DNA of 45,601 bases, taken from the NCBI GenBank assembly GCA_015233585.1, contig JADFXL010000004.1, positions 1 through 45,601 on the forward strand. The letters run 5' to 3'. The notes under the pieces are model-generated. The model was not told where the DNA came from. It was given only the letters and a program-made list of their open reading frames with translations, and searched no databases. How positions within the stretch are numbered: position 1 is the first letter of the stretch; the number at the start of each line of letters is the position of its first letter. Origin of the DNA: Alphaproteobacteria bacterium. Lineage in GTDB: Bacteria; Pseudomonadota; Alphaproteobacteria; Rhodospirillales; Rhodospirillaceae. Both the position numbers and the translations under genes were made by a program. Of the stretch, positions 8,914 to 18,899 are shown piece after piece.

Positions 8914-9833
8914 TTCTTCATTTCTTTCGCTGGAGTGCCGATATTGGAAATTTTTTGCGCCTCTCCATCACATGAAATGACTGTTTTCCCATGCATTCGG
9001 AACAAAAATTTATGTACCATTACGTGTTCAAGAAGATTCTTTATCATCTCCATTGAAAATGGAATTTTCAATACTTCGTTACAGCCAGATTTTAGCAGAA
9101 ACGTATCGTCGCTGCTGTTTTCTGGTATAATTGCTATGCAGATTGCGAATTTTGAATGAAATTCGGCATTTCTGATTATTCTTATAATGTCAGTACAGCT
9201 CATTCCACGTAGCACACTGACGAAGATAAGATCAAATTTGGTATCGTTATCAATTTGAATGCGGACGAACTCTGTTTCATCATGGCATTCGCAAATATGG
9301 CGCGCGCCACAAGAAATAATTGTATTTCTAATCGCTCTTCTGGTCTCTGAATTGGAGTCGATGATACAGAACGACGTGTTATTCCATATTATTTTTATTA
9401 TGTCTGATCTTGTCGCGTTCTTATCAGGTATCCCGTGTTGTATCACATCGACCAACCGGACGGTTATGACATCTCGTTGCGGCTCCCCGCCTGCACGCTC
9501 CAGGCCAACCTGGATGAGGACGGCGGCATGATCGTGGAAAACCGAGAGTCGCTTTGATGCCCGTTTTGGCAACTTTACATGATGCTCCTGACAATAGTCG
9601 CACAGCGCCTCAATGACCTGGGTACGGCCAAAGGCATGATTGCTACTGTCTCGTCCTGGATTGTCTGCCGATGAAAACCGGAGGGTCAACGCCATTTCGT
9701 GGGTAGGATCAAACGCGAAATCCTGCGGCACCGCGTCGGGCAGCGGTTGGCCATTCCGCATACAATACCGGCGCATGGCATCGAGCAGACTCCCGGTGGG
9801 GAACATCAAAACGCGGTGTTCGAGTATCGTCAT
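8910..9833 (-). CDS. Paralogue C: same N-terminal domain + degenerate (pseudo-)receiver
   Basis: [53 protein letters not shown]...[40 protein letters not shown]-like [14 protein letters not shown]...[14 protein letters not shown] (Asp position reads S)...VLKIPFS. ATGA overlap with gene B (8910-8913). Confidence 0.8.
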   Translation of the reverse strand: MTILEHRVLMFPTGSLLDAMRRYCMRNGQPLPDAVPQDFAFDPTHEMALTLRFSSADNPGRDSSNHAFGRTQVIEALCDYCQEHHVKLPKRASKRLSVFHDHAAVLIQVGLERAGGEPQRDVITVRLVDVIQHGIPDKNATRSDIIKIIWNNTSFCIIDSNSETRRAIRNTIISCGARHICECHDETEFVRIQIDNDTKFDLIFVSVLRGMSCTDIIRIIRNAEFHSKFAICIAIIPENSSDDTFLLKSGCNEVLKIPFSMEMIKNLLEHVMVHKFLFRMHGKTVISCDGEAQKISNIGTPAKEMKK

Positions 9834-12169
9834 GCGCTCTCCCCAGTTACGAACAGAGCGTCCGGTAGCGCGTAGGCCGTGGTCATCAAGGCTGCGGGCA
9901 GACTGTTGATGGCCTCAACGAGCTGTGCCAGCGCCGTTTCGACATCCCCACTCCCGCGTGAGGCAACTTCCAGAGTCTTCGACGCCGACCATACTTTCGA
10001 GAGTCCCATGCTGTCGGCCGCACCCTTGACGGTATGGGCTTCGCGGCTGATGCTATTCAGGTCGCCATTCGTCAGGCTGGCACGCACGGCTCTGAGACGA
10101 ACGTTCGCATCTTCAATAAACTCGACCAGTAGTTCGATCACATTTTCCGCCTCGATATCCTTGGCCAGGGTATCGAGAACGCCCAGGTTGATAGCAGTGG
10201 TCACTGTCGATGGTTCGCAGCTTGCCTTGTCGCGCGGTCTGTTCACGCCGGAGTAACGGAGCAGCACGTCACACAGCTTGCGGCGTTCGATCGGTTTGCT
10301 GATATAGCCGTTCATGCCGGCATCCAGGCATTGCTGTTCAAAGCCTGGCATGACGTTGGCGGTCATGGCGATGATAGGAATGGCTGAGGCCGGGGGTGGA
10401 AGCGCCCGGATGGCGGCTGTCGCCTCGAAGCCATCCATTTCAGGCATTTGCACGTCCATGAAAATCAGCTCGTAGGACGAGGAGCGCGCCGCCTCTATTG
10501 CCTTTCTTCCATTTTCGGCAATATCGACCGTATGTCCCAGCTTGCGCAGCAGCATCAACGCAAGTTGCTGATTGACGGGATTGTCTTCGGCAACCAGAAT
10601 GCGCATCAGCTCTCCGGTCGGAGCCAATTCGGTTGTTGCGGGCATCGCCTCGGATTTGCCACCGATCAGGCCAAGAGCGCGACCGATAGCGCCAAAGAGA
10701 ACATCCAGGTGCAGAGGTTTGAGAAGGAAACCATCAATGGCCTCCACCGTATCAGGGTCTTTCAACAGGCCCTGGGACGAGGTCAGGATCAGTCTACAGG
10801 ATTTGAGAAGAGGAACGGCTCGTATCATTCGCACCAGATCGGGGGTGGAGATGCCTGACATGTGGCCATCGATTACGGCCACTTCCCATGGCTGATTCCC
10901 GGCGGCGGCACGGGTCAACTCGGCCAGGCACAGGCCTGAGTCCTGAACGGTCTGCACCACTAGGCCATAGGCCGCGAGTTGACGTTCGAGGGTTTCGCAG
11001 ATAACGGCATTGTCATCCACAACCAGGATCCGCCGGCCCGCGAGGTTCAAAATGGGATCCGCCACAGAACCGGAAACGGGAATCGGCAAAACCACCCAGA
11101 AGGTACTGCCCCGGCCGGGTTCGCTGGTCACCCCGATTTCACCCCCCATCAGTTCGGCCAGTCGTTTGCTGATGGCGAGTCCGAGACCGGTTCCGCCATA
11201 ACGCCGGGCGGCTTTCGCATCGACCTGGGAGAACGACATGAATAATCGTTTCTGTCCCTCTGGGGAAATACCGATGCCGGTGTCGGTTACGTCGAAGCGG
11301 ACACGGGTGCCGGTATCCGTTTGCACCGAACTCACCGCGATGCAAACGCCGCCGTGATCGGTGAACTTCACCGCATTGCCCGTCAGGTTCAACAGGATTT
11401 GCCGCAGACGCATTGCATCGCCCCGCATCATTCCTTGCAATTCCGGATCGAGGTAGGTCGTGATATCGACATTCTTGGCATGGGCGCGTGGGGCCACAAT
11501 GTCCGCCACGCTCTTGAGCAACGGCAGCAACTCGAAATCAACGGGGCTGATTTCGAGCTTGCTGGCTTCGATCTTGGAGAAATCAAGAATGTCGTTGATA
11601 ACCGCAAGCAACAATTCACCGGAGTTGCGGATCGTTTCGGCGAAATAGCGTTGCTCGTCACTCAATCGGGTGTCGAGCAGCAGCTCGGTCATGCCGATGA
11701 CGCCATTCATCGGTGTGCGGATTTCGTGGCTCATCGTCGCCAGGAATTCCGCCTTGCTCCGTTCCCCGGCCTCAGCCCGTTCGCGGGCCTGTTTCAGCTC
11801 GATCTGGTTGCGCACCCTGATCTTGACGATCGGTGGGCTGATGGGTTTCGTGATGTAGTCCATCGCCCCCAGCTCAAGTCCACGCATCTCGGCGGTGACA
11901 TCGTTCAGCGCGGTGACAAAAATGATGGGAATGCTTGCCGTAACCGGCTGCTTCTTCAATTGTTCACAGACACTGTAGCCATCCATTTCTGGCATGATGA
12001 CGTCGAGCAGAATCAGATCGGGCCGCAGCGTCTCCACCAGAGCGAGCGCCTGAAGGCCACTGGTGGCGAACGCCACCTCGTACTGGTCGTCGAGCACTTC
12101 TGCCAGGATCTCGATATTTGCGGGTTCGTCATCCACCACCAGGACAAGTCCACGCTGATCATTGCTCAT
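9830..12169 (-). CDS. Hybrid histidine kinase REC-HisKA-HATPase-REC-REC-HPt
   Basis: [22 protein letters not shown]...[80 protein letters not shown]...[14 protein letters not shown]; HPt [17 protein letters not shown] at 12169 preferred over the track start 12235; ATGA overlap with gene C at 9830-9833. Confidence 0.93.
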   Translation of the reverse strand: MSNDQRGLVLVVDDEPANIEILAEVLDDQYEVAFATSGLQALALVETLRPDLILLDVIMPEMDGYSVCEQLKKQPVTASIPIIFVTALNDVTAEMRGLELGAMDYITKPISPPIVKIRVRNQIELKQARERAEAGERSKAEFLATMSHEIRTPMNGVIGMTELLLDTRLSDEQRYFAETIRNSGELLLAVINDILDFSKIEASKLEISPVDFELLPLLKSVADIVAPRAHAKNVDITTYLDPELQGMMRGDAMRLRQILLNLTGNAVKFTDHGGVCIAVSSVQTDTGTRVRFDVTDTGIGISPEGQKRLFMSFSQVDAKAARRYGGTGLGLAISKRLAELMGGEIGVTSEPGRGSTFWVVLPIPVSGSVADPILNLAGRRILVVDDNAVICETLERQLAAYGLVVQTVQDSGLCLAELTRAAAGNQPWEVAVIDGHMSGISTPDLVRMIRAVPLLKSCRLILTSSQGLLKDPDTVEAIDGFLLKPLHLDVLFGAIGRALGLIGGKSEAMPATTELAPTGELMRILVAEDNPVNQQLALMLLRKLGHTVDIAENGRKAIEAARSSSYELIFMDVQMPEMDGFEATAAIRALPPPASAIPIIAMTANVMPGFEQQCLDAGMNGYISKPIERRKLCDVLLRYSGVNRPRDKASCEPSTVTTAINLGVLDTLAKDIEAENVIELLVEFIEDANVRLRAVRASLTNGDLNSISREAHTVKGAADSMGLSKVWSASKTLEVASRGSGDVETALAQLVEAINSLPAALMTTAYALPDALFVTGESA

Positions 12170-15100
12170 GACGGTCTCCAGAAACCAATTTGCCGGAAAT
12201 CTTATCGAGACATTGCCGTGCCTTGGTGAAGTCAAGACCTTCTATGGCGACAGCCATTTCCTGAAGATCCTCGTCAACTCCCTGTCCAGCCAGGGACGAC
12301 TGGAAGTTGGGAAACCGCTTGCGAGCGGTCAGGCTGTTCCTGTCCAGAAGGGGGATCAACTCAGCGGCGAGAGCCGCCACAACATCGCTGTTCAGCGAGG
12401 AGGAAGGTGGTGATACGGCAATGGAAGCCGCGTTGCTTCGTCTCTCCGTCATCAATGACCTTGCTGCCGCCAATGCCGCTGTCAAATGAATTTCGAAACC
12501 ATCGATCAACCCGGAAATCCCGTTTACGCTTCCCGAACGGCACCCGCGCTCCAGTTCGTGTGCGGCATCGAACAGCGCCCTGGCTTCCAGATTTCCTGCC
12601 ACGCCTTTCAGGGTATGGGCCAGAAGTCCGGCCTCATCAATGGCGCCCGCCCCGACCATCCGGCGCAGATCCTGGACGGCAGCGTCATATTTTTTGCCGA
12701 AATCGATGATCAGTTTGCGCAGCAGCTTTCGGTTGCCGTTGACCCGGGGTAGGGCAACGGCAATGTTGAACGGTGGCAGGACGTCGGGAAGCAGGGTATC
12801 CAGGGTGTCGGCCGATGGCGGCCGGAACGGATGCGGAAGCGTCTCCGTCCGTGGAGCTATCCACTGGTTGAGAACAGTGATCAACCGTATGGGGTCAATG
12901 GGCTTTGCGATGTGATCGCACATGCCGGCGTCCAGGCACCGTTTCTTGTCTTCATCTATGGCGTGGGCGGTCATGGCGATGACGGGCGGGCATTTATCGA
13001 CCATCCCGCTGCGAATCCGGCGGGTTGCCTCAAGACCATCCATTTCCGGCATCTGGACATCCATCAGAACTGCGTCGTAGTTCACAGTCCGGCTCAGCAT
13101 GGCCTCAACCGCTAATCGTCCATTGGCAACGATGTCTACCGCGATCCCGAATCCGGTCAATAGCTCCTCTGCCACCTGTTGATTGATTTCGTTGTCCTCG
13201 GCCACAAGAACGCGAGCGCCTAATGCATGGGCGGCCAAGGTTGGCGATGGTTCGATGGCGGCGCGAGGCATCGCGGAAGCATGTCCGCCGAAGGCATTCA
13301 CGATGGTATCGAACAGGAGGGATACTCCCACCGGCTTGATGAGGAGTGCCTGGATACCCAGCTGTTCGGCTTGCGCCATTACTTCCTCACGGCCGAAGGC
13401 GGTGATCATGACGACCGTCAGTGTTTGAGCGATCCTGGGATCTTCCTTGATCAACCGCGTGGCTTCGATGCCATCCATTTGAGGCATCTGCCAGTCCATC
13501 AACACCAGATTGAATGGGTGGCCCGCCGCCGATGCTTGTTCAAGCAGGGCGATCGCTTCGAGTCCACCTGTCGCGGTGGTCACCTGCATGGACCAGACGG
13601 TGAGAATTTCGGCAAGGATCGTGCGTGAGGTAGCGTTGTCGTCCACCACCAGAACCCTTAGGTCGCGCAGATCTTCAGGAATGGCGGGAACTGGCCCGTG
13701 CGTTGACTTCGGAAGGCCGAAGCGACCCTCAAACGTGAACGTGCTGCCCAGACCCGGTTGGCTTTTCACCGCAATCGAACCGTTCATCATGGCTGCCAAG
13801 CGGTTGCTGATGGCCAACCCCAGGCCGGTGCCGCCGAAGCGGCGTGTCGTCGTCATGTCGGCCTGCGAGAACGATTGAAACAAATGCGACATCTGTTCCT
13901 CGGTCATGCCGATGCCGGTATCGCGTACGGAAAATCGGACCGTCACTCCATCGGAGGCAGCTTCAAGCTGTTCCACCGAAACCACCACCTCGCCGGTTTC
14001 CGTAAATTTGACCGCATTGTTGACCAGATTCATCAGAATCTGCCCGAGACGCAGCGGATCCCCCATTAGCGATGGTCGTGCGTTGGATGAGACGGTGAAC
14101 AGCAGCTCGATCCCCTTCTCTGCCGCCCGCAGCGAAGTGACGTTCGCGATCCCGTCCAGAACCGACTGAAGACTGAACTCGATGTTTTCCAGGCTAAGCT
14201 TACCGGCTTCAATTTTAGAGAAATCAAGGATGTCGTTAATTATTCCCAGCAGGGCTGTGGCTGAACTTTTGATTTTTGTCAGATAATCGGTCATCCCAGG
14301 ATCGGGTGTCGCTTTTAACGCTAAATGGCTCAAACCGATGATGGCGTTCATCGGCGTGCGTATTTCATGGCTCATGTTGGCCAGGAACTGGGACTTGGCC
14401 TGATTGGTGGCTTCGGCCCGGTCCCGTGCCTCCAGCAATGCCAGTTCGGTATGCTCCCGCTCCAGGGCGAAGGAGAGGATTTCCGCTGCTGTCACCAGCA
14501 AGCGGATATCGTTCTCCGTCCATCGGCGTTCCGCCCGGATGGCGTGGAAGCCGATGAACCCGGCGAACGCGCCGCGCAGCACCAACGGCACGGAAAGGTT
14601 GGAAATTACACCAAAAGATTTCAGAAGCTCGCGCTCGCGCTCCGCCTCGGGCGGCAACTCGGCCACGTTGGCGGTATAGACCGTTTGCAACGCCTTGAGT
14701 TGCGGCACGAGCCACGGCAATTCGTCATCGCCATAACTTGGCGGGGCGGCGAGGCGGGACTTGATGCTATTGGTCGACCATTCCGCTTCGAGTGCCAGAC
14801 GATGGCTACCGGGAGACCGAAGGAACAAAACCACGCGGTCGGTCCCGGTGAACAGACCGAGGGCCATCAGGGTGTGAACGATCTTGGCATGAAACGATCC
14901 GGCGTCGGCGGAAACAAAGTCGCTGGAAATACTGGCGAGGAGCGTTTCAAGCTCGGTCCGTCGCTCCAAGGCAAGTTCGGCTGTCTGACGCCGGGCGATA
15001 TCTCTGGCGCCGGTGCGGAACAGGGCTACAACGGCCAGGCAGGTGAGTAGGAACAGGACACCGAAGCCGTAGGCGATCCAGTACTCATGTCCCTTCAGCG

Positions 15101-15956
15101 TGGCGGCAACCCGGCTGCTGTCAAGGAAATAGGAGATCTGCCAGTCCGGCAGGGCGTCAATGGCGTGACGACCAACGAGATAGGTCTTTCCATCCGGGGC
15201 TTCGATCCGATGGACATCGAGAACTTTCAGGCCGATGGAGTCAAGAACCGTGTCTCCATACTGATGGCTTTCCCGGAGTCTGGTGGCCTCGGCCTGATTC
15301 AGGGGGTTGAGGGTACGGAACAGCCAGTCGGGCCGGTTGGATACGAAGACGACATTGTGGACATCAGTAAGCGTAATGAAGCCGGCATGATCGCGGAACT
15401 CATTCTCAATCGCCTCAACTCCGGCCTTGATCACGACCACGCCAATCACCGCGCCGCCGGCATCCGTTACGGAATTTCCATAATAGATGCCACGTTCCCT
15501 GGTGACGACACCGAGAGCCATGTACGTGCTGGCCTTTCCTGCGAGAGCTTCCTTGAAATAGGGACGAAACGCATAGTTCTTGCCGACGAAGCTGGTGGTG
15601 GTTTTCCGGTTGCTGGACGCGATCGTGGTCCCCGTCCGATCCAGGAGATAACAGACGGCCGCGCCGAGTGTTCCGCAATAATTGTCGAGCACCATATTGG
15701 CACGCTCCAGACCGTCGGGCATCCCCTGCAAGGCCTCCCGCATCTGGAGAAGACTGCTCAGGGTGGCCGTGGACTTGCTGAGTTGCTCCAGATGCAGCGT
15801 GGTATGCTTGGCCAGTACCCTGGCGGTCCGCTCGGTATCGTCGACAGCCTCCTGCATCGCGCCCTTGGAAAGGTGGACGTAGAACAGAACACCGCCGGTT
15901 CCGGCAGAAAGCAGCGTAAGGAGCGCAAGAACAAACAGGCTGATTCGTGCGTTCAT
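12159..15956 (-). CDS. Membrane hybrid histidine kinase: DctB-like periplasmic PDC/dCache sensor-GAF-HisKA-HATPase-REC-REC-HPt
   Basis: N-terminal TM helix; [41 protein letters not shown] resembles DctB-type PDC sensors; [62 protein letters not shown]...[29 protein letters not shown]...[17 protein letters not shown]; HPt [12 protein letters not shown]. Confidence 0.93.
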   Translation of the reverse strand: MNARISLFVLALLTLLSAGTGGVLFYVHLSKGAMQEAVDDTERTARVLAKHTTLHLEQLSKSTATLSSLLQMREALQGMPDGLERANMVLDNYCGTLGAAVCYLLDRTGTTIASSNRKTTTSFVGKNYAFRPYFKEALAGKASTYMALGVVTRERGIYYGNSVTDAGGAVIGVVVIKAGVEAIENEFRDHAGFITLTDVHNVVFVSNRPDWLFRTLNPLNQAEATRLRESHQYGDTVLDSIGLKVLDVHRIEAPDGKTYLVGRHAIDALPDWQISYFLDSSRVAATLKGHEYWIAYGFGVLFLLTCLAVVALFRTGARDIARRQTAELALERRTELETLLASISSDFVSADAGSFHAKIVHTLMALGLFTGTDRVVLFLRSPGSHRLALEAEWSTNSIKSRLAAPPSYGDDELPWLVPQLKALQTVYTANVAELPPEAERERELLKSFGVISNLSVPLVLRGAFAGFIGFHAIRAERRWTENDIRLLVTAAEILSFALEREHTELALLEARDRAEATNQAKSQFLANMSHEIRTPMNAIIGLSHLALKATPDPGMTDYLTKIKSSATALLGIINDILDFSKIEAGKLSLENIEFSLQSVLDGIANVTSLRAAEKGIELLFTVSSNARPSLMGDPLRLGQILMNLVNNAVKFTETGEVVVSVEQLEAASDGVTVRFSVRDTGIGMTEEQMSHLFQSFSQADMTTTRRFGGTGLGLAISNRLAAMMNGSIAVKSQPGLGSTFTFEGRFGLPKSTHGPVPAIPEDLRDLRVLVVDDNATSRTILAEILTVWSMQVTTATGGLEAIALLEQASAAGHPFNLVLMDWQMPQMDGIEATRLIKEDPRIAQTLTVVMITAFGREEVMAQAEQLGIQALLIKPVGVSLLFDTIVNAFGGHASAMPRAAIEPSPTLAAHALGARVLVAEDNEINQQVAEELLTGFGIAVDIVANGRLAVEAMLSRTVNYDAVLMDVQMPEMDGLEATRRIRSGMVDKCPPVIAMTAHAIDEDKKRCLDAGMCDHIAKPIDPIRLITVLNQWIAPRTETLPHPFRPPSADTLDTLLPDVLPPFNIAVALPRVNGNRKLLRKLIIDFGKKYDAAVQDLRRMVGAGAIDEAGLLAHTLKGVAGNLEARALFDAAHELERGCRSGSVNGISGLIDGFEIHLTAALAAARSLMTERRSNAASIAVSPPSSSLNSDVVAALAAELIPLLDRNSLTARKRFPNFQSSLAGQGVDEDLQEMAVAIEGLDFTKARQCLDKISGKLVSGDRHEQ

Positions 15957-16020
15957 GGATACCTTTTCTCTGCATCATGGGCTCATATGGGTTCAAAATA
16001 ACAAATCCTTCTGGCCACGA

Positions 16021-18309
16021 TTATTCCGACTTGTCCGGAAGACTGAAGAAGAAGGTGCTGCCTTGGCCCGGTTCTGACTCCACCCATATAAGACCGTCAT
16101 GATGCTCGACAATCTTCTTGCAGATGGCAAGGCCGATGCCGCTGCCTGCGTAATCCCCCACGGCATGTAAACGCTGGAAAATGCCGAAGATACGCTCGAA
16201 TTGAACGGGGTCGATCCCGATGCCGTTATCGCGAACCGCAAACTCCCACAGCCTTTCGCGATGGCGGAATGAAAGCGATATATGTAGCGGCTTGTTTAAT
16301 GGACGGTATTTGAGCGAATTGCCGATCAGGTTCTGAAACAGGCGGAACATCTCGCCATGGTCCGCAAACACTTGCGGCCAATGTTCCCCTTCGACCGTGA
16401 CGGTGGCCTGGTACTCGTCAATCGACAGCTTGAACATGTCCAGAACCTCATGGATCACGTCTCGCACGTCAACCCAACCCGGCGGTTCTGTGGTGCGGCC
16501 GACACGGGCGTATTCCAGCAGGTCGATAATCAAACGGTCCATCCGCACGGCGCCATCAACCGCGAAGGCCATGTAGTCCCGTGCCTCCTGGTCCAGCGTT
16601 TTACCGAGTTTCTGCTCAAGGAGCTGGAGATAGCTGCGAACCATGCGCAGCGGCTGGCGAAGGTCGTGGGAAGCGACATAGGCAAACGCTTTGAGATCGC
16701 GGTTGGAGCGGCGTAGCATCTCCTCCATCTGCTGCCGCGTAGCGATATCGACACCGGTACCCACGAATTTATCGCCGTGGGAAGTCAACAGACGGGAGCC
16801 GGTAAAAAAATACGGAATACGCTGGCCGGTTCGGGTGACAAAATTTGCTTCAATGGTGGCGTGGCCAACGGCGAAGACCTCCTCCATCCTCTCGGCCACC
16901 AAGATCTTCTCGGTACCAGCGAAAAAATCCATTGGGTGCATCCGTCGGATTTCGTCGGCGCCATAGCCTGACACGGCTTCGAAATTATGGTTCCACAGAT
17001 CGAACCGGCTGTCGCGGTCGATGACATAGAAGATGCCCGGCAGGCTCTCGATCACGGCCTTGGTGAAATTGCGTTCCTCGTGGAGCGCTGCCTCTGCCGC
17101 CTTGCGTTCGGTGATGTCGCGGAATACGAGGACACCCCCGACATGGCGATCGCCTTCGGCCAGAGGAGACGTTGTGACTTCCGCCGGGAACACGGAACCA
17201 TCCCGTCTTGTAAACGAGCAACTATCCAGGCGCGTCGCCGTTTCGGTGCGGCACGACTGCGTGGCCAGGCAGGTTTCGTGCTGTTCAGGGCAAGAATGGC
17301 AGACCAGATCGCACCAGTTCCGGCCCAGGATGGCGTTTTCCGGCCAGCCGAGCAGTTCCGCCGCTGCGGTATTGGCGAACGTGACCTGGCCGGCGGCATC
17401 AAGGCCCACGACGCTGTCGCCGGCCGATCGCAGGATAAGGTCGAGACGACGTTCGGTTGATTCAAGCTGCCGGCTTTTCCGGGTGAGTACCTCCTCCAGA
17501 TGGTGCACATAGCCGTGCTCCATGGCGGCCAGGATGTCGGTCATGGTCAGAATGCCGCGCACCTCGCCGTCGGGGCCAGTAATAACGAGGTGGCGAAATC
17601 GCCGCGCCTCCAATAAATTGCGGGCCTCGATCAGTGGTGCGTCGATGGAGATGGACACCAGGGGCCGGGTCGCAACGTCGCCGATGCGCACGTCATCGGC
17701 ACGCCGGGCGATCAACCGGACAACATCCCGCTCGGTGATGATCCCTACAGGTTCCCCGTTCTCCGTGACCAGCGCGGCATCCAGGCCGTTGGCGAACAAC
17801 TGGCCAATGGTCTCGCCCACCCCGATGTCGTGGGGCAGGGTGAGCGCCGGCCGAAAGGCGACCGAACCCACCACGCGAAAGGACAGGTAGGACTGAATGC
17901 CGAGCTTCAGGACGACATCGGTCTGGCTGATGATCCCGATCATCAAGCCCGCAATGTCCACGACAATCAGATGACGGATGCTGTGTTCCCGGAATTTGAC
18001 CGCCGCATCCTGCAGGCTGGCGTTATCGGGGATGGAAATGAGCGGAGCGTTCATGAAGTTTGAAACGGGCTGCTCGAAGATACCGGGGTGGTCAAGATTC
18101 AGACGCAACGCGTCCATTTCGGTCCAGATGCCGAGAGGGTTGCCGGCACGGGCAATGATAATCGAACCGCACTTGTTCAGCGCCATTGTGGCGGCCGCGT
18201 CGGCAACTGCCGTTTCGGGCTCGCACATGATGACGGTGGGATGCATAAGGGCGCGAACCGGTTCCCTGCCGATCCCGGCAAATAGTGAGTCGTCCTGGTT
18301 TGTCTTCAT
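16021..18309 (-). CDS. Sensor histidine kinase: tandem CBS domains-PAS-PAS-HisKA-HATPase
   Basis: VRALMHPTVIMCEPETAVADAAATM and further CBS-like repeats (VSNFMNAPLISIPDNASLQDAA; VATRPLVSISIDAPLIEA); two PAS segments; FAYVASHDLRQPLRMVRSYLQLL; NLIGNSLKYR, DNGIGIDP, GSGIGLAICKKIVEHH. Confidence 0.9.
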   Translation of the reverse strand: MKTNQDDSLFAGIGREPVRALMHPTVIMCEPETAVADAAATMALNKCGSIIIARAGNPLGIWTEMDALRLNLDHPGIFEQPVSNFMNAPLISIPDNASLQDAAVKFREHSIRHLIVVDIAGLMIGIISQTDVVLKLGIQSYLSFRVVGSVAFRPALTLPHDIGVGETIGQLFANGLDAALVTENGEPVGIITERDVVRLIARRADDVRIGDVATRPLVSISIDAPLIEARNLLEARRFRHLVITGPDGEVRGILTMTDILAAMEHGYVHHLEEVLTRKSRQLESTERRLDLILRSAGDSVVGLDAAGQVTFANTAAAELLGWPENAILGRNWCDLVCHSCPEQHETCLATQSCRTETATRLDSCSFTRRDGSVFPAEVTTSPLAEGDRHVGGVLVFRDITERKAAEAALHEERNFTKAVIESLPGIFYVIDRDSRFDLWNHNFEAVSGYGADEIRRMHPMDFFAGTEKILVAERMEEVFAVGHATIEANFVTRTGQRIPYFFTGSRLLTSHGDKFVGTGVDIATRQQMEEMLRRSNRDLKAFAYVASHDLRQPLRMVRSYLQLLEQKLGKTLDQEARDYMAFAVDGAVRMDRLIIDLLEYARVGRTTEPPGWVDVRDVIHEVLDMFKLSIDEYQATVTVEGEHWPQVFADHGEMFRLFQNLIGNSLKYRPLNKPLHISLSFRHRERLWEFAVRDNGIGIDPVQFERIFGIFQRLHAVGDYAGSGIGLAICKKIVEHHDGLIWVESEPGQGSTFFFSLPDKSE

Positions 18310-18562
18310 ATGTGATCCGTCTTACCGGCAGAAATCAAATGAAGCGTGACACCGCCACGCACGGCCACACTTGGGCATGTTGATGAAGTTGAATATTCGT
18401 ATATCAAACCCTTGTTGGTTAGCGCTTTTTTGTATTTAGGATAATAAGTAGATAGATATCAGCGGCCACCCCGTTACATCCGGCCGGTTCGTAACCACAA
18501 CGTCCAGGATTTATAATATCGAATTCTGTCTACACGGCAATCCCCAATACTGAGTAATATTG

Positions 18563-18797
18563 ATACCAGGAAAAGGGTATCGTGTATCCCCGCCGCCGAC
18601 CGAACATGGAGGACATCGCCAAGATGAACACGGGGAGCGTTCTTAGTGTTCTGGAACGGAGCCAGCCTTGGCGTCCGGATCGCTTTTGGTTTGTTATTGT
18701 AAATAGATGTTCGCCTGTCTTGCAGGGTATAAGAGCAAATACCCAACATACCTATTTCCAGGTATCGCAGCTACCAGAATCTGGGAATTGCAATACC
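18563..18797. promoter_or_regulatory. Cluster of GGTAT/ATACC half-sites in the divergent intergenic region
   Basis: Pentamers at 18563 (ATACC), 18576 (GGTAT), 18726 (GGTAT), 18739 (ATACC), 18748 (ATACC), 18761 (GGTAT), 18793 (ATACC); three pairs have identical 13-bp start-to-start spacing (8-nt spacer). Confidence 0.45.
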
Positions 18798-18899
18798 CTA
18801 TGCATACTGTAATATATTTGTGGTGTGCGTAACGTGTACTATGGATGGCGGTCACCTGCTGACTAGCGGAGACACGGATTATGCGGGAAACCATATTGT

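Noticed and set aside
11321-12229. Plus-strand 302-aa ORF antisense to the hybrid kinase
   Set aside because: Mirrors the kinase coding frame; no independent evidence.
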